A stretch of DNA of 64,000 nt from Bradyrhizobium iriomotense (GTDB lineage: Bacteria; Pseudomonadota; Alphaproteobacteria; Rhizobiales; Xanthobacteraceae), in the NCBI RefSeq assembly GCF_018130765.1, contig NZ_JAFCJZ010000017.1, positions 62,001-126,000 on the forward strand, in the 5' to 3' direction. Below are positions 53,046 through 61,384 of the stretch, piece after piece (within the stretch, counting starts at the first letter, position 1; each line of letters begins with the position of its first letter). A model generated the notes under the pieces. That model searched no databases. It was not told the DNA's origin and saw nothing but the letters and a program-made list of their open reading frames with translations. Made by a program: the position numbers and the translations under genes.

Positions 53046-53759
53046 TCAGTAGCGCGAGCCTGCCGGACCGCCCCAGCCGAAGCGATAGTTCACACCGACC
53101 TTGACGGTATGCTCGTCTTCCCGGCCGCGGACGCCGACGATGTCGGCCGGCCCGGAGGTGAAGGTCGTGCTGCCAAAGTTGTAGTATTGGTACTCGGCCT
53201 TGGCCGACCAGCTCGGCGCGAACATGTATTCGAGGCCAGCGCCGACGGTGTAGCCGTCCTTGTTGTTGCCGGTGGCGGTGAAGCCCTGCGGCACGCCGGC
53301 GACGTTGACGCCAAGGCCGCCATTGCGCCAAGCGTAACCGCCCTTGGCGTAGACCAGCGCCGGGCCCCAGGTGTAGCCGACCCGGCCGGTCACCGACCCG
53401 AGTTGGTCGGTGTTGGAGGTCACCTGCGTTCCAAGCGGGAACGTGACACCGTTGTTGTTGGTCGGCAGCCAGGAGTACTGGGCCTCGACACCCACGACCC
53501 AGTTGGGCGCGAACTGGTAATCGAAGCCGCCCTGCACGCCGCCGAGGAAGCGGGCGTCGCTCGACTGGAAGCTGCTGTCGCCGGCAAACGCGCCGCCAAC
53601 GTGGCCGCCAATGTAGAAACCGGTCCAGTTGTAGATCACCTGCGGCGGCGTGGGGGCCGGCGCCTTGGTGTAGGGGCGCGGCTGCATGTCGGCCGCTGCG
53701 GCCGGCCCTGCCAGCGCAAGCAAGGCGACTGCGCCCAGCAAAATCGTCTTCATGTCCAT
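53046..53759 (-). CDS. outer-membrane beta-barrel protein (Omp25/Omp31-like)
   Basis: A 237-residue outer-membrane protein. The signal peptide (MDMKTILLGAVALLALAGPAAAA) is followed by a short Pro-rich linker and an eight-strand barrel pattern starting VIYNWTGFYIGGHVGGAF, which is the hallmark of rhizobial/Brucella Omp25-type proteins. Later strands include NWVVGVEAQYSWL and YMFAPSWSAKAEYQYYNFG; it ends in an aromatic residue (Y). ATG 53759, with ATG 53753 possible. It has its own terminator. Likely structural, helping envelope stability. Confidence 0.92.
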   Translation of the reverse strand: MDMKTILLGAVALLALAGPAAAADMQPRPYTKAPAPTPPQVIYNWTGFYIGGHVGGAFAGDSSFQSSDARFLGGVQGGFDYQFAPNWVVGVEAQYSWLPTNNNGVTFPLGTQVTSNTDQLGSVTGRVGYTWGPALVYAKGGYAWRNGGLGVNVAGVPQGFTATGNNKDGYTVGAGLEYMFAPSWSAKAEYQYYNFGSTTFTSGPADIVGVRGREDEHTVKVGVNYRFGWGGPAGSRY

Positions 53760-54040
53760 CCCCGTTCTTTTCAAATCGACCCTCAGCAAACAACGTGGCG
53801 TGAATTTGGTTGCTTGGCGGCGATGCCGGAACGTTGATCGTTCGTAACTGTGACGGGGTGGCAACATCGCGATTTTGTTCCGTCACGCGTCCTTGCACCG
53901 ACTGTTTTTGTCGCCTGCGCAAGGTTGGCTGTAACGATCTGTCGCAAGGCAAATCCGCCCCGTTCAAAGCTCGCCGAAATGTGATCCAGCGGCTCCGGCG
54001 GTCCCTGTCCTAGCACCAGGCGATGAAGGCGGGCTTTGCG

Positions 54041-54475
54041 CTACCGCGTCATCTTTTCCAGTTCCGGAAAGGGTGCGTAAACCGCACCGGTGCAGAGCTC
54101 GCCGGCCTTGTCCACGACGCGATCGGCCCGTCCATTGACGAAAATCACCGCGCGCTCGCGTGCACCCTTGTAGCTGCCGTCGGTCTCACGCGGGTTGAAG
54201 CGCAGGCAGCTGATATAGAACTGCCGGCCACCGACCGGCCGCTGCACCGGCTCGGCCATGCTGGCCTCGCGCACGCCGACCGGATTGTTGAGATACGCAC
54301 GCATCAAGGCCAGCGTGTCGCTGCGAAAATTGTCGGGAAAGGGCTGCGGTCCTCCGGCCTGGGTCCCATCCATCAAGCTTGGACGGTCACCATCGCTGCC
54401 GAAGCACGCCGCGAGCGCCAGCGGCAATGCCAGGACCAATGCCAAGCTCACCGCACGTTTCGCCAATCGCCCCAC
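54041..54475 (-). CDS. hypothetical lipoprotein
   Basis: A 144-residue protein with a lipoprotein signal: hydrophobic LALVLALPLALAAC with lipobox LAAC, so Cys24 would be lipidated. The mature part has FPDNFRSDTLALMRAYLNNPVG, a RQFYISCLRFNPRETDG segment and a FVNGRADRV end with two further cysteines. Probably anchored in the outer membrane facing the periplasm. Known to me only as a type found across Bradyrhizobium. Confidence 0.82.
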   Translation of the reverse strand: MGRLAKRAVSLALVLALPLALAACFGSDGDRPSLMDGTQAGGPQPFPDNFRSDTLALMRAYLNNPVGVREASMAEPVQRPVGGRQFYISCLRFNPRETDGSYKGARERAVIFVNGRADRVVDKAGELCTGAVYAPFPELEKMTR

Positions 54476-54551
54476 CGGTCACGCTCTCCACTCGCCAAGA
54501 CTCGGGAACGTTCTAGCCCCAAGGCCGCGCGAAGGGAATTCGCTTGCAGGC

Positions 54552-54572
54552 GCACCGGCCCGCCGCCGGTGC
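54552..54572 (-). terminator. GC-rich hairpin downstream of the Lys/Ala-repeat gene
   Basis: GCACCGGC at 54552-54559 pairs with GCCGGTGC at 54565-54572 with a 5-base loop, about 97 bases after the stop of the gene at 54669. It has no T-run and is weak evidence for termination. Confidence 0.35.
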
Positions 54573-54668
54573 CTTGCGCTTTCGCAAAAGGCACCGAAAC
54601 GACGGGCCGGCCTGAACTCCGCGCGGCAGCAGGGCAATGCCAGGGATGCCGCCGCGCGGGATCAGTCG

Positions 54669-55121
54669 TTAGCTGCGCTTCTCGGTCGTCACCGGCTTGG
54701 TGACGTCCGGCTGCGTCTTCAGCGACTTCTTCGCCGACAGATGCTTGTGGTGATGACGATGCGTCCGCACGGTCTTGTGCTCGTCGGGCGTGACCGCCGC
54801 ATTCGCATTCATCGCCTTCGACTTGCTGTCGACCTTGGCATCCGCCTTGACGTCGGCCTTTGCATCCGGCGCCTTGGCATCGGGAGCCTTCGCGTCGGAA
54901 GCCTTCGCGTCGGAAGCCTTGGCACCTGAAGTCTTCACGTCCGACGTCTTGGCATCGGCCTTGATGCCGGCATCCGGTTTCACGGCGGTCGACGCCTTGG
55001 TCTGGCTCTGGTCCGCCTTGATCACCGGCGCGGTCGTGGTGGTCTTGGCGGGCTCAGTGGCGAAGGCCGGGGCTGCGATCACGGAGGCGGCAAGCAAGGC
55101 TGCAGAAATGGTCTTCAACAT
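54669..55121 (-). CDS. exported Lys/Ala/Asp-repeat protein with His cluster
   Basis: A 150-residue secreted protein with a signal peptide of about 21 residues (AAPAFA). From about residue 55 to 100 it consists of degenerate KASDAKA / KAPDAKA / KADVKA units. A THRHHHKHLSAKKS histidine-rich block follows near residue 120. The composition (Ala, Lys, Asp, Thr) suggests an unfolded periplasmic or surface polymer, possibly metal-binding. AGGAG precedes ATG 55121. No known family. Confidence 0.8.
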   Translation of the reverse strand: MLKTISAALLAASVIAAPAFATEPAKTTTTAPVIKADQSQTKASTAVKPDAGIKADAKTSDVKTSGAKASDAKASDAKAPDAKAPDAKADVKADAKVDSKSKAMNANAAVTPDEHKTVRTHRHHHKHLSAKKSLKTQPDVTKPVTTEKRS

Positions 55122-55371
55122 GGTGGTCTCCTCTTGGAAGGATCTTGAGGCGGCGCCCTCTCGCCAACCCTTCGATCGTAGGTGAGAGCCTAGGCGCCGC
55201 GCGCTGAACCCATTCTGAAGCCAATTGCAGGCTTCCGTTCATCTGGATGACAAGTTTGTCATCTGCGCCGGGGCGAATAGATCGTGCGAAGCGGGAATGT
55301 TTCCTGCTCCTGGGTGTTCCGGTCTTCGGGCAATCGTGTAGGATCGCCACGTTCCATACGGGAGAACTTAG

Positions 55372-55914
55372 ATGCGAAAACTCTCAATGCTTCTGCTGCC
55401 GGGCCTCGTTGCCATGGCGCTCGCGGCCGGGCCGGTGCTGACCAGCGCCTATGCCGCGGGCAGCGACGAGCCCTCCTCGCCGCCGAAGTCGGACTCCTCG
55501 AGCAAGAAGGGCAAGAAGAAGAGCTCCTCCGTCAGCGATCCCAAATTCCTCGCGGCCTATCGCACCGCCTACACCGCGATCTACGACAATCACGACTACA
55601 CCAGCGCGATCGATCAGTTGAAGTCGCTCAAGCGCGACGACGTCGCCGACGTCGCCAACCTGATCGGTTACTCCTATCGCAAGCTCGGCGACTACCAGTC
55701 GTCGAAGGTCTATTACGAGCTGGCGCTGAAGGACGATCCGAACCACGTTCGCACCTGGCAGTATTACGGCCTCTGGCAGCTCGAGCAGGGCAACCGCGAA
55801 CAGGCGCAGTATCATCTGAACAAGATCGCCTCGCTCGCCGGCACCGAGAGCTCCGAGTATCGCTCGCTTGCCGCAGCGCTCGACAAGCCGACCGGCGCGA
55901 CGCTCGTCTACTGA
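55372..55914 (+). CDS. exported tetratricopeptide-repeat protein
   Basis: A 180-residue protein with a signal peptide of about 28 residues ending AYAA. A Ser/Lys-rich linker (SDSSSKKGKKKSSS) precedes about three TPR units: NHDYTSAIDQLKSL, ANLIGYSYRKLGDYQSSKVYYELAL and HVRTWQYYGLWQLEQGNREQAQYHL. It likely mediates protein contacts in the periplasm. A strong terminator follows 25 bases after the stop. Confidence 0.88.
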   Translation: MRKLSMLLLPGLVAMALAAGPVLTSAYAAGSDEPSSPPKSDSSSKKGKKKSSSVSDPKFLAAYRTAYTAIYDNHDYTSAIDQLKSLKRDDVADVANLIGYSYRKLGDYQSSKVYYELALKDDPNHVRTWQYYGLWQLEQGNREQAQYHLNKIASLAGTESSEYRSLAAALDKPTGATLVY

Positions 55915-55938
55915 AGACTGCGCATCTTCGAATGAAGC

Positions 55939-55977
55939 GAACGGGCACAACCCAGGGGTTGTGCCCGTTCCGCTTTC
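55939..55977 (+). terminator. strong intrinsic terminator after the TPR gene
   Basis: A 14-to-15-base-pair perfect stem (55939-55953 with 55956-55970) with a very tight loop, followed by CGCTTTC. It separates the TPR gene from the serine hydrolase. Confidence 0.8.
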
Positions 55978-56023
55978 TCGGCTAGCCTTCGCGCACGAAT
56001 CCTCCCCTCACAATTGGTGCGCA

Positions 56024-57412
56024 ATGGATACGTGGCTGCGATCCGCGATCGACTACATCGGCTCCTGGATCGAATTCCAGCAGACGACTATCGGGCAGCC
56101 CGGCGTCATCGTCGCCTTCGCCCATCGCGGCGAAATCGTCGCCGAGCACGCATTCGGCCTCGCCAATCTCGACACCGGCGAGAAGCTCACTCCGCGCCAC
56201 CGCTTCCGCATCGCCTCGCACTCGAAAAGCTTTACCTCGGCCGGCATCATGAAGCTGCGCGAGCAACGCAAGCTCCGGCTCGATGATGCGGTCGGCCAAT
56301 ATGTCGGCGGCCTGCACCCGCGCGTCGCCGAGACGACGATCGCACAGGTGCTCTCGCACAGCGCGGGGCTGACCCGCGACGGCGCCGATTCCGGCCAGTT
56401 CATCGACAGCCGCTCCTATCTCGACGCCAAAGAGCTGCTCGCAGAGCTGAAGCTGCCGACCGCGATCGAGCCCGGCACGCGCTTCAAATATTCCAATCAC
56501 GGCTTTGCCCTGATCGGTCTCGTCATCGAAGCGGTGACGAAAGAGCCCTACTCCGTCTGGATCAAGCGCGAGATCATCGAGCCCGCGGGGCTGCGCGAGA
56601 CCGAGCCGAATGCACCGCTGCCCAAGGGCGCGCTGTTCGCACGCGGCCATACGCGAAAACTGCCCTTCGGCGAGCGCTGCGTGATCCCCGGCGACAATCC
56701 CGCATACGCCATGGCCTCGGCCGCGGGCTTCGTCGCCACCGCCGCCGACACCGCCCGCTTCTTCGCGCAGCTCGCACCCAACGCGAAAAAGAGCGTGCTC
56801 TCGGTCGCGAGCCGCCGCGAGATGACGCGGCATCATTGGCGCATCCCGCAAAGCTTCGAGGCCTATTACGGTCTCGGCGTCAACGCCGGCAAGACCGACG
56901 GCTGGGACTGGTTCGGCCATAGCGGCGGCTTCCAGGGCTACATCTCGCGGACCTGCACGATTCCCGCCTGCGAGCTCGCGATCAGCATCCTCAGCAACTC
57001 CCTCGACGGCGCCGCGCCGTTCTGGATGGACGGCGCAATGCAGATCCTGCGCGTCTTCAAGACCCGCGGCGCACCCGACCGCCGCGTGCGCGACTGGCGA
57101 GGGCGATGGTGGACGATGTGGGGCGCGACCGATCTGGTGCCGATCGGCAACCGCGTGCTGCTCGCCAACCCGCAGTTCAACAATCCGTTCATGGATGCCG
57201 GCGAGATCGAGGTGACCGGCCGCGACACTGGCAGGCTCGCCTGGGCCGCCGGCTATTCCAGTCACGGCGAGCCGGTTCGCCGCGTGCGCGACAAGCGCGG
57301 GAGGATCAGCGACATCTGGCTCGCGGGCGCCAACGTCAAGCCGGAAAAAGTCGTGGCACGCGAGATCGCGCGCCGCTATCCGCCGCGCAAGCGGCGGCCT
57401 ACTCCCGAATGA
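56024..57412 (+). CDS. serine hydrolase, beta-lactamase class C / D-aminopeptidase fold
   Basis: A 462-residue protein without a signal peptide. The active-site Ser-x-x-Lys is in RIASHSKSFTS (about residue 68), the Tyr-x-Asn is YSNHGFALIG near 160, and the His-x-Gly is FGHSGGFQGY near 310, all complete. It has a C-terminal extension of about 100 residues (after ARVFKTRG-like segment) as in D-aminopeptidases. Probably an esterase or peptidase rather than an antibiotic-resistance enzyme. It overlaps the convergent S10 peptidase gene by 14 bases. Confidence 0.9.
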   Translation: MDTWLRSAIDYIGSWIEFQQTTIGQPGVIVAFAHRGEIVAEHAFGLANLDTGEKLTPRHRFRIASHSKSFTSAGIMKLREQRKLRLDDAVGQYVGGLHPRVAETTIAQVLSHSAGLTRDGADSGQFIDSRSYLDAKELLAELKLPTAIEPGTRFKYSNHGFALIGLVIEAVTKEPYSVWIKREIIEPAGLRETEPNAPLPKGALFARGHTRKLPFGERCVIPGDNPAYAMASAAGFVATAADTARFFAQLAPNAKKSVLSVASRREMTRHHWRIPQSFEAYYGLGVNAGKTDGWDWFGHSGGFQGYISRTCTIPACELAISILSNSLDGAAPFWMDGAMQILRVFKTRGAPDRRVRDWRGRWWTMWGATDLVPIGNRVLLANPQFNNPFMDAGEIEVTGRDTGRLAWAAGYSSHGEPVRRVRDKRGRISDIWLAGANVKPEKVVAREIARRYPPRKRRPTPE

Positions 57413-58964
57413 GCCCCTCGACCTCGCCGCGAAGCGCCTGCCGTGAGCCGTCGCGCGAATAGAACATGTGACCGCCGGGATAGACGGCGAATTTCACGCG
57501 CCGGCTCGCGAAGGCCGGCAATTGATCGAGCACCCGCTTCGTTCCGAAATAGGGCGTGGCGAGATCGAACAGGCCGTGCGCAACCAGCACGTTCAGCTTC
57601 GCATCGGTCGCGAGGATCTGGCGCAGCTCCGACACCGATTGCGGCGGGTTGATGCCGCGGCCGAAATCCCAGTTGCCCTCGACGCTACCGTTCAGGACCT
57701 CATAGGAGCCGTCGGGCCGCCAGTTGAGCTTGCGCGTGAGGACATCGACCGCGGCGCTCGTCAGCGGCGCCTGGAGCGCATCACCCGAGGGATCACCGAA
57801 ACGGGAGTTGCCCGAATCCGGATAGGGATCGAAGCCGCGCACCGAGGCATCATAGCGTCCCGTCACCTTGCCGTTCTTGCGGTCGAACTCGCGGCGGAAT
57901 TCGCCGACGTCGAAGCGGCCCGAGAGCCTGCGGCTCACCGCCTGGTCGATGCCGGTGAGCTCAGCGACCTTGTCGGCCAGGCGCGTGGTTGCTTCCTTGT
58001 CGGCCTCGCCCTTGACGAGGTCAGCCAGGAATTCGCCGCGCGCATAAGCCTCGACGTCGGCGAGATCGGAGCGCTTGACCGGGCCTTTGGCTTCGCGCGC
58101 CACCGCCACATAGCTCGGCAGCGTCGCGACATATTGCAGGAGGCTCGTGCCGGTGAACTCGCGGAAGTCGAGCAGCGGCGACACCAGGATCAATCCCCTG
58201 ACGCCGACGCCGTGCTGGAGCTGCAACTGGCGCACCACCTTCGGTCCGCGAATGCCGCCATAGCTTTCGCCCGCGACGTATTTCGGTGAGGTCAGCCGGT
58301 CGTGTTTCTCGAGCCAGCGGCGGATCACCAGCGCGATCGAATTGGCGTCGCCGTCGACGGAGTAGAAGGATTTTCGCGCGTCCTCGCCGCTCGCAACGAA
58401 CCGGCTGTAGCCCGTGCTGACAGGGTCGATGAAGACGAGATCGGTGAAGTCGAGCCAGGTCTCCGCATTCGGCTTCACCTCGGGTGACGCCGACGGCGAC
58501 AGCGCTTCGCCGTCGAGCGGCAGCCGCCACGGACCAGCAGCGCCGAACTGGAGCCAGGCCGAGGACGCGCCGGGTCCGCCGTTGAACAGGAAAGTCACCG
58601 GGCGCGTCGCCCGGTCGGCACCGTCGAGCTCGTAGGACGTGCAGGCGATGTCGGCCAGCGGCTCGCCCTTGCCGTCGAACACGCGGATGGAGCCGGCGGT
58701 CGCGGCGAAGTTGAGGGTGCGGCCGGGCAGATCGAGCGTCTGCTTGGTGGTCGAATCCGGCGGGAGACGGTGCAGCTCGGCGGACGGCGAATTCTGCGAC
58801 GCGCTTTGCGCGCCACCACCGCGCCCGCCCTTCTGTCCGGCTGGCGCCGTCGTCTCGGAGCGCGGCTGCGGCGGATCATCCGCGCGCGCAAATCCTGCGA
58901 GTGCGAAAGCCGACACCGCCAGCACTAAGGCCGTGCAACGCAGCGCAGGCAGGCTCGTCACCAT
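57399..58964 (-). CDS. S10-family serine carboxypeptidase-like peptidase
   Basis: A 521-residue exported enzyme. A signal peptide of about 28 residues ends GFARA, followed by a Gly/Ser/Arg-rich spacer. Catalytic marks are FLFNGGPGASSAWLQFG (oxyanion), GESYGGIRGP with the nucleophile, FDLATPYFGTK with the aspartate and YPGGHMFY with the histidine. All triad residues are present. It removes C-terminal residues from peptides in the periplasm, by family knowledge. ATG 58964 is the only sensible start. Confidence 0.92.
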   Translation of the reverse strand: MVTSLPALRCTALVLAVSAFALAGFARADDPPQPRSETTAPAGQKGGRGGGAQSASQNSPSAELHRLPPDSTTKQTLDLPGRTLNFAATAGSIRVFDGKGEPLADIACTSYELDGADRATRPVTFLFNGGPGASSAWLQFGAAGPWRLPLDGEALSPSASPEVKPNAETWLDFTDLVFIDPVSTGYSRFVASGEDARKSFYSVDGDANSIALVIRRWLEKHDRLTSPKYVAGESYGGIRGPKVVRQLQLQHGVGVRGLILVSPLLDFREFTGTSLLQYVATLPSYVAVAREAKGPVKRSDLADVEAYARGEFLADLVKGEADKEATTRLADKVAELTGIDQAVSRRLSGRFDVGEFRREFDRKNGKVTGRYDASVRGFDPYPDSGNSRFGDPSGDALQAPLTSAAVDVLTRKLNWRPDGSYEVLNGSVEGNWDFGRGINPPQSVSELRQILATDAKLNVLVAHGLFDLATPYFGTKRVLDQLPAFASRRVKFAVYPGGHMFYSRDGSRQALRGEVEGLIRE

Positions 58965-59213
58965 GTTCGTCCTCCCGGACCGGCCGTGACAGCCGGTGCG
59001 GCCGCAAGGTTAGCGCGAAATTGCGACGGTTTGGGGGATCATTGACGAGGCGCCCCCTTGAGCCGCCGATCGGGCTCGAAACGACCCGGTTTGCCCCGAA
59101 TCCGGCAGCCGGTCGTTTGCCTTGAAGGGTGGTCATCCTCGACAATGGAGCCCCACCTCGTATAGACGAGCCCGGCGGAACTTTCTCGAGCCAGCAGGCC
59201 TGACCGAAAAGCC

Positions 59214-59993
59214 ATGACCAAGCCCTCGCGATACGAACGGATCGCCTTCGTCGCCAGCCCGAGCAGCGAGGCGCAGACCGCGTTTGGCCAGCTCACCAGC
59301 GACTATGGCAATTGCGACCCGAAAGATGCCGACGTCGTGGTCGCGCTCGGCGGCGACGGGTTGATGCTGCAGACGCTGCACCAGAACATGCACACGGGAA
59401 AGCCGATCTACGGCATGCACCGCGGCACGGTCGGCTTCCTGATGAACGAGTACTCGACGCATGATCTGCGCCAACGGCTCGAGACGGCGCATGAATCCGA
59501 GATCAATCCGCTCTTGATGCGCGCGACCGACGTCAACGACCGCGTCCACCTGCACCACGCCATCAACGAGGTCTACCTATTCCGCCAGACCTCCCAGGCG
59601 GCGCGCTTGCGGATCCTGATCGACGAGCGCGAGCGCATGCCGGAGCTGATCGCCGACGGCATCATCGTGGCGACGCCGGCCGGCTCGACTGCCTACAACC
59701 TCTCCGCCCAGGGACCGATCCTGCCGATCAACGCCGCCCTGCTGGCATTGACACCGATCAGCGCCTTCCGGCCGCGGCGCTGGCGCGGCGCCCTGCTGCC
59801 CAACACGGCCTATGTCGTGATCGAGGTGCTGGAAGACGACAAGCGCCCCGTTGCCGCGGTCGCCGACCACGAGGAGGTGCGCAGGGTCCGGCGCGTCGAG
59901 GTGCTCTCGGACAAGAGCATCTCGATGCGCATGCTGTTCGACCCCGGCCACAGCCTGGAAGAGCGCATTTTGCGCGAGCAGTTCGGCTACTGA
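59214..59993 (+). CDS. nadK: NAD kinase
   Basis: A 259-residue ATP-NAD kinase, which makes NADP from NAD. VVALGGDGLMLQTLHQ holds the GGDG motif, IYGMHRGTVGFLMNEY follows, INEVYLFRQTSQAARL gives the NE pair, and ATPAGSTAYNLSAQGPI the conserved glycine-rich loop. Length is normal for alphaproteobacteria. ATG 59214 fits. Essential core gene; it stands alone between the peptidase and the signalling genes. Confidence 0.96.
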   Translation: MTKPSRYERIAFVASPSSEAQTAFGQLTSDYGNCDPKDADVVVALGGDGLMLQTLHQNMHTGKPIYGMHRGTVGFLMNEYSTHDLRQRLETAHESEINPLLMRATDVNDRVHLHHAINEVYLFRQTSQAARLRILIDERERMPELIADGIIVATPAGSTAYNLSAQGPILPINAALLALTPISAFRPRRWRGALLPNTAYVVIEVLEDDKRPVAAVADHEEVRRVRRVEVLSDKSISMRMLFDPGHSLEERILREQFGY

Positions 59994-60021
59994 GCCTCCT
60001 GTCGGGCGCCCGCCGGCAACC

Positions 60022-60056
60022 CTTCGTTAACCGCCGCCGCGATATGGTTAACGAAG
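60022..60056. promoter_or_regulatory. 11-bp perfect inverted repeat containing CtrA-type half sites
   Basis: CTTCGTTAACC at 60022-60032 and GGTTAACGAAG at 60046-60056 are perfect reverse complements with a 13-base spacer, 25 bases before the receiver-protein start at 60081. The right arm with its flank reads as TTAACCAT on the minus strand, the known CtrA half site. Confidence 0.55.
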
Positions 60057-60080
60057 ATTGACCGCTTCAGCCCGGGCGCC

Positions 60081-60626
60081 ATGTTCCGCATCGACTTCAA
60101 CAAGCTGCGCTTCCTCGTCTGCGATGACAATCCGCACATGCGCCGCATCCTGCGGACGCTGCTGCATTCGTTTGGCGCACGCGAGGTCTATGAGGCCGAA
60201 GACGGCGCCACCGCGCTGGAAATGTACAGCCATTACGTGCCCGACATCGTCATCACCGACTGGGCGATGCCGATCTTCGACGGGCTCGAGCTCGCGCAGA
60301 TGATCCGGCAGCCGGAATCCAAGGGCAACCCTTACGCGCCGATCATCATGCTGACCGGCCATTCCGAGAAGCGCCGCGTCACGGTCGCGCGCGATGCCGG
60401 CGTCACCGAATTTCTGGCCAAGCCGATCTCGGCCAAGGGGCTCTACCAGCGCATCCTCAACGTCGTCGCCAATCCCCGCCCCTTCATCAAGACCAAGACC
60501 TATTTCGGCCCGGACCGGCGCCGCAACACCAACTCCGCCTATATGGGCCCCGAGCGCCGCGTCGGCGAAAAGCACGAGGTGCTGCAGCAACCCTCGCTGC
60601 TCGACAAGGCCCGCTCCTCCATCTAG
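60081..60626 (+). CDS. single-domain response regulator with a GPDRR/GPERR tail
   Basis: A 181-residue protein. The receiver domain (about residues 9-130) has FLVCDDNPHMRRIL, the phospho-accepting aspartate in IVITDWAMPIFDG, the switch threonine in IIMLTGHSEK and the conserved lysine in FLAKPISAK. The tail carries YFGPDRRRN and YMGPERRVG, twin short motifs of unknown use that recur in alphaproteobacterial receivers. No DNA-binding domain. The Hpt gene 27 bases downstream suggests phosphotransfer between the two. Confidence 0.92.
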   Translation: MFRIDFNKLRFLVCDDNPHMRRILRTLLHSFGAREVYEAEDGATALEMYSHYVPDIVITDWAMPIFDGLELAQMIRQPESKGNPYAPIIMLTGHSEKRRVTVARDAGVTEFLAKPISAKGLYQRILNVVANPRPFIKTKTYFGPDRRRNTNSAYMGPERRVGEKHEVLQQPSLLDKARSSI

Positions 60627-60653
60627 CGCAACGTCTTAGACGAGGCAGGCATC

Positions 60654-61232
60654 ATGGCGAAGAACAGCGCAAAAGACATCGAGGTCAAAGCCTTCGCCAC
60701 GCATCAATTGATCACGCAGCCCAATCCGCTGCGCAAGGTTCTGCGCCGCGTCGAAGACAAGGACATGGACGATCCGGTCAGCCGCGCCGAGCAGGCGCTC
60801 GCAGGTCTCTCCGGCGAGTTCAAGGACTGGATGGCAACCGAGGTCAACCGCCTGTCGGCCGCCTACGTCGCCATCCGCAATGACGGCTTCACCAAGGAGC
60901 GGCGCGACGAGCTGTTCCGCGCCGCGCACGACATCAAGGGCGACGCGGCGACATTCGGCTTCCCGGCAGCGGCGGGAATCGCCGAGAGCCTCTGCCGCGT
61001 CATTGAGCACGCCCCTGATCTGGAGAAGGTGCCGGCCGAGCTGTTCACGCACCACATCAACGCCATCCTCGCCATCGTGCACGAGAACACCAGGCTCGAC
61101 AGCATCAGCGTCTCCGCCGAGCTCAGCCGTCGCCTGCGCAAGGTCGCCGACGACTATCTCACCCAGGTCAACCGCGACCGCCCCGAGCATCTCGAAGCTA
61201 TCCTCGCGCCCAGCATCGTGCCGGCGGAGTAA
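60654..61232 (+). CDS. Hpt domain phosphotransfer protein
   Basis: A 192-residue protein. The phosphoacceptor histidine lies in FRAAHDIKGDAATFGFPA (HxxKG motif, about residue 94) within a four-helix Hpt bundle; AIVHENTRLDSISVSAELSRRL is the later helix. The first 40 residues are polar (NSAKDIEVKAFATHQL). It likely passes phosphate between a kinase and the preceding receiver protein. A palindromic repeat follows and separates it from the convergent DUF2336 gene. Confidence 0.9.
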   Translation: MAKNSAKDIEVKAFATHQLITQPNPLRKVLRRVEDKDMDDPVSRAEQALAGLSGEFKDWMATEVNRLSAAYVAIRNDGFTKERRDELFRAAHDIKGDAATFGFPAAAGIAESLCRVIEHAPDLEKVPAELFTHHINAILAIVHENTRLDSISVSAELSRRLRKVADDYLTQVNRDRPEHLEAILAPSIVPAE

Positions 61233-61262
61233 GACTCTCTCCTCTCTATCGCCGATCAGTAT

Positions 61263-61376
61263 CGTAGGGTGGATTAGCGTAGCGTAATCCACCTCTTCAA
61301 TTGCCGCAGAGACAGAAGTGGTGGGTTACGCCTACGGACCGCGCTTCGCGCAGTCCTTCGGCTAACCCACCCTACG
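61263..61376. repeat. palindromic intergenic element between convergent genes
   Basis: Outer arms CGTAGGGTGG and CCACCCTACG (61263-61272, 61367-61376) enclose two hairpins, GGATTA/TAATCC and a long GTGGGTT...AACCCAC stem. It is the kind of branching palindrome I know as a multi-copy element of Bradyrhizobium chromosomes and may act as a bidirectional terminator. Confidence 0.8.
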
Positions 61377-61384
61377 GCATCTCG

